DNA of 64,000 nucleotides from Corythucha ciliata (taxonomy: Eukaryota > Arthropoda > Insecta > Hemiptera > Tingidae): contig CM075941.1 in assembly GCA_038030265.1 (NCBI GenBank), forward strand, positions 19,282,001 to 19,346,000, read 5' to 3'. The number at the start of each line of letters is the position of its first letter. Position 1 is the first letter of the stretch. This document shows, in pieces, positions 12,771 through 26,530 of the stretch. The translations under genes were made by a program, and so were the position numbers. The notes beneath the pieces were generated by a model. It was not told where the DNA came from. It did not search any database and saw only the letters and a list, made by a program, of their open reading frames with translations.

Positions 12771-15700
12771 GCGCTTCGAGTTTCGTGGTCATACGGCTGG
12801 GTTTGGAATGGGAGGAAGAGTGGAAAGTTGGAAGCTCTCGAACTTGAAAATCCAATTTTCTTGTTCAATTGACAGTTTTGCAGCTGTAGTTTGGTGCTTC
12901 TTGAGGTAGTGGGGTAGAGGGGAGTTGAGAATAAACGCTGTCAGGCAGCTAAACAGTCAATAAATGGAGTTGAGGGGGCTCAAGGCCCCTGAGCCCCTCC
13001 CTAGTTCCACACCTGAAAGGGCCAACCCCTGCGAAATTTTGTATTTCAAAGAATTCCGACCCGTGGAATTGACTTATCGTGTGAGTCAAACCCCCGAGAT
13101 TGTTTTTTCGACTAATTATAAATTTTGACATTTTCTGCAAAAATCCAAATTTTGCAATTCCATCACAACGCAGCTGGTGCCAGGCCCCACTTGAGGGGCC
13201 CAAAAATTGGCATTTTACGATTAGTTTTCTGTTCCGGTTGGTTTTGACAGATTTTATCCACTCTAGAGTGAGCCAGCGAGGTCCAGCTGTGTCGGGGTTG
13301 TTCCTCGAATCAGTATTTTGAATCCGACGAACCGGTGAAGAGGTTTCTCACCATTTTTCTCAGCCTAGGCGTCTTTTCACCATTGGAGACCAGCAGATAA
13401 CGCCCGGAATCAATCTGCTGAATTTGCGAGTTCAACGACAACTTGAAATGCTCATCTTTGGCCACTTTATTAAACGTGGCGTTTCCCACGACGATCCCAC
13501 TTCCCTACAGTTCTCTCATTAATTATGATCCAGGGAAAAACAATAAGCGAACTGTAAAAATTCTCAATAAGGCGGAACAGAGGAGGGGGGGCTGTCCAAC
13601 GAAAAAGGGACGCGGTACCACGAACCCTCCCATCCCCCCTCCTTGCAGTTACAGTAAAAAAACGAACTGAGTCTTTAAATTACCTTTTTCCCGTGTTTTG
13701 TGGGAGGAAGGAAAAAAGGGGAGTATTACGAAAGAAACACAACGAACTATAAGGTAAGTCTGAAAAATCGGGAGAACAGTTGGAACATTTTTTTTTTTTT
13801 TTTCATAATGCTTAACGCTTTCATTCCAACGCCAGTTGAGACCCTTTTGATTTTTACGCCGCTAATCAACCCTGCAAAACTTCCGTCGGTTTACAACTAC
13901 AGTTTCTATTTCACTAATGATACTTTACGCTTCTTTAAAGAAAAGATAATCTGGCAAACGTGAAATAAAAAAAGCACGTAGCCCAGCATCATCTAAATAA
14001 TTCTCCCCACGGGGGTAAAAGTTTACGAAATAGGAACTAGAAACCGCGCGGCCTCCCTAAAGACCGGTCGGTCAAAAGCGTGAGGACCGGGAGAAAAAAA
14101 GTAACGAGCACAATTTTTTTTCTCTTTTTTTCCCCCCGTTTTCCTTGTTTTGTGTATGAAAATGTCTTAAAGAAAGAAGAAAAAAGCCTTGACAAGTCAT
14201 GGAAACCGGAATTGATTTTGCCTTCAATAGCGTAACAAATGCATCAGACGTAGCCGAGAACTTGAATCGGAGAGACGAGTTGGCAGGAATGATAGTGAAT
14301 GAGTGGGGTGGGGGTAAATCTATGAAAGGGAAAAACACTGTCGTGACAAGGTTTTGAATTAAAGTAGGTACCTAGTACATTTTTTTCGACATGAAATGCA
14401 CTGATCACGAAGCGTGGTATGATTCAATAGAAAGTTAGAGGGGAAGGGCAATTAACCCCTAATTTAGGAATTAAGAAAAAGCTACAATAGAACAACTCGA
14501 AGACCACTTGAATATCTCCGATATAAAGTTAGCAACTAAACAGCGCTTTAATATACGTGGGAACTTATGCAAGATTCCTTTCTCATGAATAGAAATGCCT
14601 ATTGAAAATGAATCAGAGTGGCTAATAGTCGAAAGTATAATTAATAATTCAAGTGAAAAATTAGATTACGGATTTAAAGTTGTGCTCTCAACGCCAAGAC
14701 TGTAAAGGCGGAGAGAAAAAACTCCTCCTCCATTACACTATCTCGTATTCTGATCACTGATCAGAAAAAAGCTCCGGCAACAGCTTGGACCGCAAGGAGG
14801 CATGAAAACTTGACCCTTCCCCTCCCTTTTTATCGCTTTTATTGCTCCACTCGCCATAAAAGTTCCTTCTTTTTCTTGATACATCCCAGCATTCGGATGT
14901 TTTTCAGTCATTTGTCGTGTGAAACGCGACGACGAACACCATTGCATTCATCAATTTAAAACTTTTCACTGTACTAACCGCGACCCTTAAACAAGTATTT
15001 GTTGGCGACAGAGACATCCCTCATAAAGGAAATACAAGTTGGTAACAAAGCATTAACAGGAAGTCATTTTTTTTTCTGTGCGTGTTACCACAGGAAATAA
15101 AAAATTGTATACACTCAACCTAACCGGATTCTCAAGCTTCTCTCTCCCAGTCCCTTTCTATATAAGCATAAGCCAAGTTCTCCCAAGAGTACAGTTTTAA
15201 AATGACCCCCCCTCCCTTCCCACCAATACTTCACAGGGTCTTCCAACAACTCATTCTTCTGCTCATGTAAAAAAAAGGGGGAAGTCAACCGATGAAAAAC
15301 GTCCGCACACCATGCTCTTTTCGAATAATTTCGATACACATATAACGCCGCGCGCAGTAGCCCTCGCGTTATCGAGACAAACGTTTATGAAAACAGACAA
15401 TATCATTGTTTTCTCCTCTCGTTAGTAATACTACGGATTGTTTTGAAAATTAAAAAATAAACAAAAGGGCCCGCATCAAAGAAAGTTCATTCAACCCAAA
15501 AGTCAATTCTTTATGAAGTGAACACTTACTTAATTTTTTTTCTTTCAATAGCTGAGACTCGAAACTGGGGAATTGCCATTCTTTTAGGCATACTCAGTCG
15601 TTAATTTTTTTTCTACAAGAGAAAAAGTTCTATAACTTTGAAAAAATAAGAAGTAGAAAATAGTAAACCGATAAATAACGCCATACATATAAAGGGTGTA

Positions 15701-16390
15701 CCACAATGCACACATCATGTGAAACGAGAAACGTGAACGCGACTCCGTTGCTAACTTCACGCTTGACTTGAAGGAGAACGAGCAATTTCAATGTTGTCTT
15801 CTTCTATTTTTTTCATATTCATATTTTGTGTGCGGCAATAATGGAAGGATCACGATCACGATTTTTTTTGTTTAGCGCATTTTCCCTATATGGATGGATT
15901 TTAATTTTGACACTGGAGCTGGAAGACTAATAACTAGCTATAAATATTTTCAATCAAGATATTTCTAAAAAAAAAATAACATTTTTGACCTGATTCCGGT
16001 TGTTGGTTTTCGGCTGGGTGGGCGTCGAAATAGCCGGATACACCAGCCCTGAACGCCGGAGGCGAATTCTCTACGTTATTGTCACTTTGCGAGGGTGAAT
16101 TTGCTCTTCCAGTTTATAAGGTCAATATTGCAAATGCTTTGCTTGTAATTTCGGCTTAATAGCAACCTAACTGGTTACTGTACCAAAATTACGAGTATTT
16201 GAACAGTGAATTCAAATTCCGGGCCTAAAACGAGACAAGTTTGAAAGCTCCAATACTCGCTGGTACTGTGCCACCGTTACTCCCAAGAGCTAATCCGAGG
16301 ATGGCCAGTTCCGCCCTCGCCATCTACTAGAAATTGGTCCATCTATCATCATCAAATCAGAATTCATTTGCTTTTTTAATCGGAGGATGA
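12770..16390. other. Unique island, with a degraded family B patch
   Basis: At about 12990-13200 there are a few reverse-oriented family B units (GCGAAATTTTGTATTTCAAA, GAGATTGTTTTTTCGAC). The rest is AT-rich. A good-looking plus-strand splice donor, AAG followed by GTAAGTCTG, lies at about 13750, but I could not build a convincing exon around it. No gene is recognised. Confidence 0.45.
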
Positions 16391-17880
16391 TGCCCAAGAA
16401 CCGAGGCGTTGAAAAATGAAGAAAAATTGACCATTCGTGACAAACTATATAGCAATTCACACCCTAATATAAAATTGATCGTACTGACAAGTTAAAACCT
16501 AGAAAAATATCGAAACTGCCTGTTCACACCCTAGAAAAAGAAAAATTACTAAAGGCGCCCAAATAAAGGTTAAACGGCTCTACTCACGCCTAATTGCCAA
16601 ACTGACGTTTCATGCCTTGAAAATGGCTAACCTGACAATCTGCGCCCTTCAAATAGCCAATTTTGCCATTCAAGCCTTAAAAATCGCTGACTGACCATCA
16701 GGGGCGTAACGTGATATTTTGATGCCCTGGGCGGTTGCTATAGGGGTCGCCCCTCCCCACCTTTTCAAGATTTTGTTTATTTCAACAATACGTAGGTGAT
16801 GAAGAGGGTTTGGAACGAGTTACAGAGTTGCCAGAAAGGACTAAAAACCGCGTTTTGGGCTATTTCTAGAGGAAACTGCACGGTTGAAATGGAGGAAAAG
16901 CGCTAAACAGTGTTATGGGTTATTTAAATCAACTAAAAACGCGAGTATTGGGCTACTCGAGTAGGACAGATATCAACCTAGAATTTCCCACTGGCGAGAA
17001 TTGTAGGGTTTCCGGGGTTTCAATACACCATAAAAATGGCTGAACTGACTATACACGCCTACAAAATGTCTGAGCTGCCTATATCCATGCCCTAAAAATG
17101 GCCAAACCGACTTTTTTGCGCTCCTTGAAAACGGCTATACAGATGATTCGTGTTCTAAAAATAGCCGAAATGCCATAAACTGGCAGACTTTCAAGACTCC
17201 TTCTCAAAAATCGCTAAACTGACGATTCGAGCTCAAAAAATGGTCAAACTGACTATTCACACCCTTAATTGGCAAACCCGAATCAATTTACCCATAAAAA
17301 TATATCCGTGACCTGAAAATGGACTTCTTAAAAATGGCTGAACTGACGATTCGTGTTCCAAATAAAGCAAAAACGCCATAAAACTGTCTGAATTTCCGCC
17401 CTATACTGATGGAGTAACTTTCGATTCTCGCATTGAAAATAGCCATGCTATAACTGACTATCAGCGTCTATAAAATGGACAAACTCACATGGAAAACTGG
17501 CTATTTGAGTAAGAAGAAAATCGTAAAAATTACGCCATTCGCCCTAGAAAAATGACTAAAGTAACCGTTCGCACCCTAAAATTGACCAAAACTGACGATT
17601 GGAAATAATTATACTAAGCTATCACGCCCCAAAAATGACCGTATAGGTACTTGAAATATGTATTACATTAAAAAGTGTCAAACTGGCTATTCACGACCTA
17701 AAATGGCCAAGCTGAAGATTCAGACTTCCCAAATGAGTCGCTCTCCTAAAATGGTCAAACTTATCATTCTCACCTTGAAAATGGCTAAAATGACTGTCTG
17801 CGCCCAAAAAATTCCCCCAAACTTGCTATTTTCTGCACTTAGGAATGGATAAACCGACCATTCGTCGTTCAATTACCGAA
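16390..17880 (+). repeat. 30-bp repeat array, family C
   Basis: Tandem family C units (for example GCCAAACTGACTATTCACACC and CTAAAAATGGCTGAACTGAC), interrupted at 16699-16990 by a hAT-like end and unrelated sequence. Confidence 0.85.
16699..16762 (+). mobile_element. hAT-like transposon terminus (fragment)
   Basis: CAGGGGCGTAACGTGATATT is followed by a GATGCCCTGGGCGG stretch and a short inverted GGGGTCGCCCC. CAGGGGCGTAAC-type ends are a common form of hAT superfamily terminal repeats. I found neither the partner end nor a transposase, so this is a fragment or one end of a non-autonomous copy. Confidence 0.45.
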
Positions 17881-18149
17881 CAGAGATTCCCCCATCATGA
17901 CCCGCACACCTAGAACAGAACAGATTCTGATGAAAGAGTCCAGTGTGCCTAAATATGAACAAAGGTGCCCGGGCCGAGGTACAATTTCGCTCTTATCAAG
18001 GGAGACGAGAGTACTACATTTTCCCCAGACTTTTCTCATAAATTCACAAAATTCCCTAACCTTTTTGGTTTTAGTTAAATTCCTGACAATTCTCAGTTTG
18101 TGGACACCCTGTTTCTAAGGATATTTATAGGGGAGGGTGGCCGCCGTCC

Positions 18150-18480
18150 GGGATTTGGCTCTCAGAAAAAACTAATTTCGCCGGTTTGACAACATCACAA
18201 CAGCCAATTCGGGAATTTTCTCATTCAAAAAGCCACTTTTGGAGGATTTGGATCTATTAAAAACGTATTTCCCGGCAAATTAAATGCAGAAATTCTACGA
18301 AATTTTACGAGTTTGGCTCAAATAGAATCAACATTTCACGATTCTAGTTTTTCAAAACCCAATTTCACGGGTCACTAAACCAAATTTAGTGATTTTGACT
18401 ATTTCATCAACCGAAATTCTTAGGTTTGACTCTTTCTGAAATCAGTCTAGCAGCTTTGGCTCATTCAATTGGCAATTTAT
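18150..18480 (+). repeat. 30-bp repeat block, family B
   Basis: Degenerate family B units (AATTTCGCCGGTTTGAC, AATTTCACGGGTCACTAAAC). It passes without a gap into the family D array. Confidence 0.75.
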
Positions 18481-19720
18481 ACATTCGGAGATATAAGAAA
18501 ATGCGAAATCGCAAGTTTCGGGTCAAATACCGAAAGGCCCGAGTGAAATAGCACATTTTGGACTTTACTTTCGCAAAAAGTCGAGTGCCGGGCCTCTTTT
18601 CTTTTAATAGTTCACTTGGAGTCAAGTAGGAGAGCTCAAAGCTTGATGAATAGGTGCGAAATTACATCAGTATGAGCCAAATATAATGCGAAAATTGTAG
18701 GTATCAAGTTTGAATTTTCAAAAAATTGAGAGTTTAGTACTAATTTATCCAAAACGGCCATTATCGGGCATATTTTATTTTTGTGGACGCGAAACCCGAG
18801 CTAGCCGGTCACAACAGCACCAAAAGTCTGACGAATAGTCGCAAAAATTGCAACATTTTCGAGCTAAGCACCCGCGACATTGGGAATTTCCTGGTTGAAC
18901 ATTCGCGAAATCACTAATTTCTCATATTTATTATCGCGAAGGTCTTTTTATTATCGCGAAATTGCAAGCTGTTATTAGCGGAATTGCAAGTTTGGCGGAA
19001 CCAGATTTGAGTTAACTATCCCCAACAGCGCCCGAAGTCTGTTAAATATCACGTTCGAGCTAAACATTTGCGAAATAGGCTCCAGACTTATAGCCGGCGC
19101 GCTCCAAGTCTGACAAAATAGCCGTGAAATTGCAACAAAAATTTGGCTATTGCTGCAAATTTGGCCAAATATCAGCAAAATTGGGAATTTCCTGACTGAA
19201 TATTCGTGAAATTGCGAATTTCTGGTCATAACATACGCGAAATTACAGATTTGGGGCCTAGATATTCGTGAAATTGACAGCTTCCGGTTTTTATGTTCGC
19301 AAAATTGGAAGTTTCTGGGCCATATTTTTCCGTCAAATAGCAAGTTTCAGGTATTTTTTTCAATGGCTGTGGCAAGCCTGCGCCTCTAACCTGACAAATA
19401 GGTGTGTAATTGCAACATTTTTTGTGCAGTGATTATTTGTGATTTCGCAAGTTCGGGTCCGAAATTATATGTTTCCTCGCTAAACATAAGCGATATTGAC
19501 AGTTCCGTGCCTTAATTCAAGCGATATTGCAAGTTTGGGGTCTTAATTTTAGATATGCTTATTCGTTGAGGACCCCTCGGTCCACCTGTCCCCGAGAGCG
19601 CTTTAAGCTTGATGAAGCGTCCCAATATTACTTTAACAAATCAATTCGCAAGTTTTGGGGCTAAGTATCCCAGAAACCGCAAGTTTTTAATTGATTAAAG
19701 GCCGTCCCAAGCCTGCTGGG
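18480..19720 (+). repeat. 30-bp repeat array, family D
   Basis: Units with core AAATTGCAAGTTTCGGGTC followed by AAATATTCGCG, period about 30. A second recurrent phrase, GCCTGACAAATAGGTGTG and variants, occurs every few hundred bases (18635, 18830, 19110, 19390, 19600), which suggests a higher-order unit. Confidence 0.8.
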
Positions 19721-22019
19721 TAATTCTTTCAGTGTGAAATAAAACGTTATCCACGTTAAAAAACTGGTCTCCGTACCTATAATGTTCCAGATTCGAAATA
19801 AACCAGTTTGTGAATTTTCCCTAAGGAGCTTGATAGATATGACGGAGAGGGGGGGGGCGTTAAAAATAACCGAAGGTGACACATTTTGAAATGACTGAAT
19901 TGACGTCTTCTATATATTTCCAACCGAAACAACGTTGACAGTAATAAAAACGTGCACTTTTAGCGGTGGGTGTGAAGGCGTGCTTCAGTCCAAAGGAAGG
20001 AAAAAATGGATCCTTACTCAGATTATTTCCCTAGATCACCGTAACTTTCCCTGTCAATCATTCTTTAATTAAATAGAGCATTAGCTAGTTAGCTCCATTT
20101 CCTACCAACAATCCCCCCCCCCCCCAGGAAAAAAGAAAGAAAAGTAACGGAGCTCGGCACACGCGTGAGCCAAAAAAGTTGAGGAGCGTTCCACTTTTTT
20201 CGTACAAAAGTTGAGTGGAAAAAAAGTGGATGGTGAAGAAGAGAAGAAAATTGACACAGGAAATCCTTATTTCAAGCATGAGTCACCGGGGTTCACTCAA
20301 TAGGAGAAAGTTATAAACAGGGAAACAAAAATTTAACGAAAAATTAAAAGTTTTCGAACGAAAATAAAGATTTTTCTGTACTTCTCACAAGTGGACAAAC
20401 TAGTTTTTTTTCTCTCTCTTGTACAGGTACTGGTTGTATAGAAGGAGGTGAGCGTGTGTAGAAAACCTTGATGTTGAAGAAAAAGAAAAAGAAGTTGTGG
20501 AGGAGAAGGAGGAAGAAGCAGAAGAAATAAACAGACGGTGGGCTCCACCGACCGCAGGTAAGTTCGATGGGCTGATGGTGATGGGTTGGACGAGGGGTGA
20601 GGGGAAGCACAAGGTGCTTCAACAACCACAACAAGACAACGTCGAACGGGGCCCTTTTCAAAAAGGGGTACGAACAACTTGTGTGAGGGAGAGCACCGTT
20701 CGGTGCCTCAACGAGTTGCAATTCATGTTATATCACAGGGGTAAATGACACTCACTCCTATAGACTACGAGTGTAAAAACTAGAGAAGGGGATCGAGGTG
20801 TGAGGTAAATCATGAGTGTCTCTCATAATCATAAGTCATAACTTCAAGTAAAAAGTCAAGGATAACTGAAGTTAACACAAATGATCGATATTCGAGAGAC
20901 TTATGAAAAAATTGATCTTTTTCAACAAAGATAACCTTTACCAAGCCCCGTAATCAAATCTCCAAGGTTCAAGATCATGTATGTCGTGGTTCCCAACTTC
21001 AAGTTATAGAACTTAATCTGAAATATGCAATGAATTCATCACTAGCTGCACTCAAAGGAAAATATGAAACAATAAGCATTAATAAACTTCGACAGAAATA
21101 CGGTTAAATTTGAAAAATAAAATTTAGACAATTCTCCAACATTGGTGAGAGAAGTTCGCACACAAATAGCGAAAGATAAATCGGGTTGGAGATCAAGGCT
21201 ATAATGTGGGGAAGGGGGAGACAAAAGCAAAGTAGTTTCTTGAGCAACTTTTCTCCCTTATTTTTTAATCACATGGCGGTTCGCAGGAATTACGTATACG
21301 GCCAAGATTGCCCAACAGCCACACTGTCTCACCATTAACAGCATAAAAGGGGAGTGTTCTATTTCTTTTCAATTTTAAAAAATATATTTGAAAAAAAAAA
21401 AAAAAATACGATATGGGGATCAAGGGTCAGGAGGAAAAGGTGTGTGAAAAGGTGGAATCGATTCTTTCTTCAACAATTAAGTCTGGCAAAACAAATTAAA
21501 CGCCTAAACTTCACACCCTCTTTATACAGCACGTTTCAAGAATGACTCCCTCAACTTTTAGTTGCCTTAAGTATCTTTCTAATAATAACAACCAAAGCTT
21601 TGAACGTTCATAAATATTTCAACTAATAGCGAAAACCCGTCTACACCACGCGACGGTGTTAATCACCTCGACCCTCTCTATTTGTACGAGCTAATCGTTA
21701 TAGATGGTAAGTGACCCCACACGTGAGAAAGGCTCTTACTTTTTACGTTACGCGCAGAAAAACATTGAACTTTACAGGACAAACCAGTTGGCATTTTGAA
21801 TTTTTACAGCCCAAGTTGACAAAGCGAGGCCATCTGGAGGTAATGCAGAATGTTTTGGTACTTTTAAAACGATATTGTATCATACCGCCGCGATAAGAAT
21901 TTTTTTGTGTGGTGAGTGAATGTCATTGGATCTCCACTTCAGATATTTCATTTAAGCGTGCCGCTTATCGCATTCCTATATTTATTTCACAAAAAATGTC
22001 GTTATGATAAATTTCTCAC
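19720..22019. other. Unique region downstream of the 22 kb exon
   Basis: This non-array sequence would be intronic to the minus-strand exon at 22020-22683. It holds 13 C in a row at 20113-20125 and a candidate plus-strand exon (20427-20557). I found no clear second exon of the minus-strand gene. Confidence 0.4.
20427..20557 (+). other. Candidate non-coding exon (splice signals only)
   Basis: A pyrimidine run ending TTTTCTCTCTCTTGTACAG precedes the segment, and CCGCAG followed by GTAAGT closes it. Both are good acceptor and donor matches 131 bases apart. All three frames contain a stop, so it is not an internal coding exon; it could be part of an untranslated leader or a long non-coding RNA. 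After the stop, one frame reads a Glu/Lys-rich stretch. The segment lies antisense to the presumed first intron of the 22 kb gene. Confidence 0.25.
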
Positions 22020-22683
22020 CAGAGTGAACGGCATCATCATCATCCAATTTGATTTGCCTCCTTTCTTGAGCTTTGTTAGCAGCCGACGAGAGAAGATTCG
22101 TCTCATCGTGCGACCGATCTATGACAATCAGAGGGACCTCTTTACAATGTTTAACAGGTGTGGTTGACGTCGAGCCAGCGTCATCTTTGACAGTTTTATT
22201 CGTTTGGTGCCTCGTTAGAATCGTGGACGAGCTTCGCGATAATTTCCTCGAAGACGCTCGCCGAACTAAAGAGAGTGGCGAGCGCTGTCCGGTTGAATTC
22301 TTACTCGGCGACGACGAGGGTGATTTAGAGATGACTTCGAGAGCCTGAGCTGATGACGACAAAAGTTTCGCCGACACTTTCAACAGTGGCGAACGAACGC
22401 GAGCCGTCGGCGAGTGATTACCACTCCCGGTGGTGACCGGTTTGAGAGGGCTTCGCGACGACGGTGAAACGCGTCTAAGAACTGGGCGCGGGCGTTCGGT
22501 GACACGAGCCACCAGTTTTTTGGGTTGATCGTCTTTTTTTACGGGGCTTGACGACGTCGCCGGTGAGGTCTTTTTGGCTGGTGAAATTTTTGTCGGCGAG
22601 GGTGTCTTGTCACCGGCCAGCGGGACGTAGAATGTTGAACGGCGGCGAGCTGCCGGCGTTGGACTCTCTCCTTCGGCTAACAT
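22020..22683 (-). CDS. First coding exon of an unidentified Ser/Pro/Lys-rich protein (partial)
   Basis: This is the best-supported host coding segment. On the minus strand an ATG at 22683-22681 opens 221 codons that end at a good splice donor (CTCTG followed by GTGAGAAAT), leaving phase 1. The frame stays open upstream to 22764, but that part translates as a Phe-rich stretch from an AT-rich leader, so I prefer the inner ATG. The protein starts MLAEGESPTPAARRRSTFYV. It then has over ten Ser/Thr-Pro sites (TPSP, SSPVK, RSPLK, HSPT, RSPLL, RSPLS, TTPVK), basic patches with RRAS and RKLS kinase-type motifs, and a C-terminal acidic LDDDD cluster. It looks disordered and heavily phosphorylated, in the style of cytoskeletal or signalling regulators, but I do not recognise the family. 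Base composition is clearly more GC-rich than the surroundings. Later exons should lie below 22019 and were not found. Confidence 0.7.
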
Positions 22684-22930
22684 GGTCACGTCATTGTTCA
22701 CACACGGAAAAATTGAGCCACAAAAAACATTAAAAAAAAAAATAAATAAACCCTTCACAAACACTTAACACGAAGAACAAGCTCCACACAACAACACTCC
22801 ACCACGGACTGGGCCTGACTGCAAAGGCGAGAGGACGGCGCGGAAGAACTAGAAAACCGCTTGGGGGTCGGCCCACCCCTCCGGCTTCACACTTTTACAC
22901 AATAGGTGAGGGTGTGAAGCGGGGCATTAC
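22684..22930 (-). promoter_or_regulatory. Presumed 5' leader and core promoter of the 22 kb gene
   Basis: The sequence upstream of the start codon is comparatively GC/CpG-rich (22820-22930), unlike the flanks, as expected of a transcription start region. There is no TATA box at a definite distance on the minus strand. The assignment rests on position and composition only. Confidence 0.35.
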
Positions 22931-23510
22931 TGCTCCTTGCCGAGATTTTTCATTATTATTTCTTTCATGGACCCTTTGTATAAAAACCCATCTTATCCCC
23001 AGTCCTTTAATTACAAAAAAAAATAATATAATATCGGAAAGCGGCATCCCATCCAGTTCTCGGCGATTAGTATAATAGTTCTCGAGTAAGTAAAACCACT
23101 AGATATTTTAAAATAAGCCCTTAGATGTATTTTTCATCATTTAACGACTAAAAACCAATCTTTCCTCCCTCCACCACCTCCAAGGGATAGCACGATTGGC
23201 AGCGACAAATCTAGAAACGTTGTTTTTGGTTTTTACCTTACATTTTCTTCTTTTTAAAAAATGGGTTCATAAACCATCTAATTTGCCAATTTAATGGATA
23301 GAAAAAAACTGGCAGAACAACTTGAACGATTCCGATTTGGAGGGGGGTCAGCTCGTTTTTTTTTTGTTTTTTTTTCCTTCAATACCTTTCAGGGCAAAGG
23401 GACTGAGGAATGAAAAAAATAATTCGTCTCTACTCTACGTTTCCCCCCAAAGTTATTTGATTTCTGTAATGGAGAAAAAATAAGAAAAAATTGAGTGATT
23501 ATCAAGCACA
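22931..23510. other. AT-rich spacer, nothing recognised
   Basis: Contains T- and A-rich tracts (about 23355-23372) and no open frame or splice-bounded exon that I can support. Confidence 0.5.
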
Positions 23511-24110
23511 CAAAACGCATGTCCAGTTCACAAGCGAATTAGTGTTTTTCTGTATTTTATCCGTCAATTAGCTCTTTATCCCAACTGTAGCCGCAAAGTA
23601 ACGTTTTTCCAGGCGAATTAGCGATTTTTCTCACTTTTAGCCGTAACATAGCGCTTGTCCTCAGTTTTAACTGTGAATTAACGACATTTCTCACTTCTTT
23701 CCCTGAATTGGCGATTTTTCTCAATTTCAGCTACGAACTAGCCATTTTTCTCAACTTTAGCCACGAATTAGCGTTTTTCCTCATTTGAATAGATAATTAG
23801 CACTTTTTCTCCACTTAAACCGTGAATTAACGCGACTATACTAAATTTTATCTGCGAATTCGCCCTTTTGCTCAATTTTCAGCCACGGACTTTGCTCCAA
23901 GAGAACTGCACATGCATTAGCGTTTTATTCTAAATTTTTGAAGTAAAATGGCCGCTATACTCCGCGAATCAGCGATTTTCCCCTCATTTTCGGTCTGAAA
24001 GTTGTATCGAGAAACGGTGAATGAGCGATTTTTCGCAATTTCAGCCACGATTATTCCGCGCTGTTTTCCAACTTTTTGGCTGTGTACCTTCTCTCAAGAA
24101 TAGCGCATTT
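23510..24110 (-). repeat. 30-bp repeat array, family A (reverse orientation)
   Basis: Repeated GCGAATTAGCGATTTTTCTC and TTTTAGCCACGAATTAGCG phrases, the inverse of the family A unit, spaced about 30 bases apart. Confidence 0.85.
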
Positions 24111-26530
24111 AGCCACATTCAACAACAGCAATTTTTAGCCGCCTAAGGGGCCTATAGAAACTGGGTTTCAGGAAATTTTGTCTATTTTAGACGCAGTCCG
24201 CAACCCTCATCCACGGTACGCTTCCGCCGCTACACAACAAAACATACACATTTATGGCACACAATATGATTCAAAACCAATCATGCGCGTTTTGACGCTT
24301 TCAAAACAAAAATTTCGCGATTTTGACAAATTTCACGAACTTTTGATCTTCCAAAACCCCATTTTACGGATTTGACCACTTTCAATCCCCGATTTCGAAG
24401 ATCTTCGCTTTATTAAGAACCAAATTTCATGGATTTAGGTCATTTTAAAATCATTTTTAGAGGTTTGTACAATTTGAAAACGTAATTTGGCTCTTTCAAA
24501 AACGAAATTCACGAATTTGGATCCATTTCAAAACCATAATTACAGAATTGACTCATTCGAAAACTAAATTTGATCACACATTTCACAGATTTTCGATCTT
24601 TAAAAACAATTGTTATGGTCTCATTGAAACTGCAATTTCGTACTTCCATATTCAAGTATTGCGGACTTGGCTCCTTTAAATCCATTTAAGCCACGTTCCT
24701 CCCCCCAAAAATCGAAATAAATCGTCAATTCACGGATAGAAGAGAGACTTGGCTCATTAAAAAACCAAAGTTTCGAAATTTGCTAGTTATAAAAACCCGT
24801 CACTTTGGCTCTCTTACAAACTCCAGGCATTTCGTTTTTTATAAAATAAATCTTATGGACTTTTGTGGCATCGTACGAAAATTTTGTCAACATTTGGCTG
24901 CTTAAAACACCAAATTTTAGGTATCTCTGCCGTTTCAACAAAGAAATTTTGTGGGTTTGGCTCTTTCCAACGTCAATTTGGGCGTTGTTTTCAAAATTTT
25001 CTATAAACAAAATAATGACATAACCAAATTTTATCATTTTGGTTCATTCGATAACCAAATTTCGACATATTGGCTACAACCCCCCTCCGCCCACCAGATT
25101 TGCAGGCGTTTTCGCTCTTTGAAGGCCTTATTTTGCGGATTCAGCTCCTCCGGTCCCAAATTTCGCGGATTTTGACCATTTGAAACATCATTTCATTCTG
25201 CCACACTTTCTAATCCTCGTGGATTTAGTATCCCCTGAAATGAGTTTCGCCTATTTGGCAAATAATTTTTTAAAAAACAAATTCTTAATTTTGTCTCTTT
25301 CAAACGATAATTTCGCTGATTCGGCTACTACAAACCCAATTTAGCTTATTTTGAGGCGTCTGAAAAATAAATTAAGTGGATTTAGCTCTTTTTAGAATCA
25401 GTTTTACAAGTCTGCCTGGACCTAAAAAAAACACTGATTTGTCTGTTTAACACATCAAATTCGCTGATTTGGCAAATTCACGAAAACTCACGATTTAATA
25501 CCCATGTTTAGTTAATTTATTCCCTCAAAAATCCCTATTCCGGTGATCAAAATATATTTTTTTGCATTTCCGCCCTTTCAAAAACAAAATTGCGTTTGGG
25601 CCTTTCCAACTTTAATTTTACCACAGTTTTTCGCTCTTGTATAAACAAATGTCATTGATTTGACTCATGCAATACTCAAATTTCGTCATTTTGGCCCGTT
25701 TAATAACCAAATTTCGTAACATTGGCACTGTTACAACCCCTGGTTTTGTGGATTTCGCCCATTCATACACAATTTCACCCATTTTGGCTATTTCAAACCT
25801 CAATTTCGCTTTTATTGCTCTTCCAAATCCAAATTTTGTGGATTTAGCTTCTTCTTTAATCAGTTTCTCAGGTTTGGCTGATCGAAAAACAAATGTGCCT
25901 CGCCCAAAAACCAAACCCCCCCCCCCTCAAAATCTACTTTCGAGTAGTCTTACACATTTCAAAACCGAATTTAGTAAATTTACTTCTTCTTAAAACCAGC
26001 TTTGGGTCGGTCTGCCTAGTTCGGACAAATGATTCAAATGGCTGTTTAAAAAAAAAAAATCACGGATTTGGCTCATTCAAAAGCCAAATTCACGAAAATG
26101 GCAAATTAAAAAACTTAATTTCGTCACTTCGGTTCATTTACAAACCCCAGTTTCTCGATTTTTTGCTCTTTCAAACCAATTTCGTGGATTTTTGTGCAAT
26201 TGGCTCCTTATAAAACCTAATTTCCGGTGATTCCGACCTTTCAAAAACAATTTTGTGTGTTTGGCTATTCCTAAGGACAACTTTGCAGCGGGTTTTCCCT
26301 CTTCCATTATACAAATATCATTGATTTGGATCATTCAATACTCAAATTTCGTTATTTTGGGCTCATTTCATAACCAAAAGGGAATTTGACTGGCCTCTGA
26401 GATAAAACCAAAGTTCGGAGTACCCGAATTCATTTTCCAACATTTAATAACCAAATTTCGTCATGTTCGCTCTTACAAGTTCTAGTTTTCATTGGCAAAT
26501 TTTTGAATGTATCGTGAATGTTAAAAGATT

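Noticed and set aside
18635..18660. CTTGATGAATAGGTGCGAAAT in family D (hammerhead-like boxes)
   Set aside because: The bases between the boxes cannot form a stem II, and the phrase is a variant of the tandem repeat.
20333..20748. Several overlapping frames (83-125 codons) on both strands
   Set aside because: Driven by a low-complexity Glu/Lys or Phe/Leu-coding purine/pyrimidine stretch; only the splice-bounded segment is kept, as a weak non-coding exon candidate.
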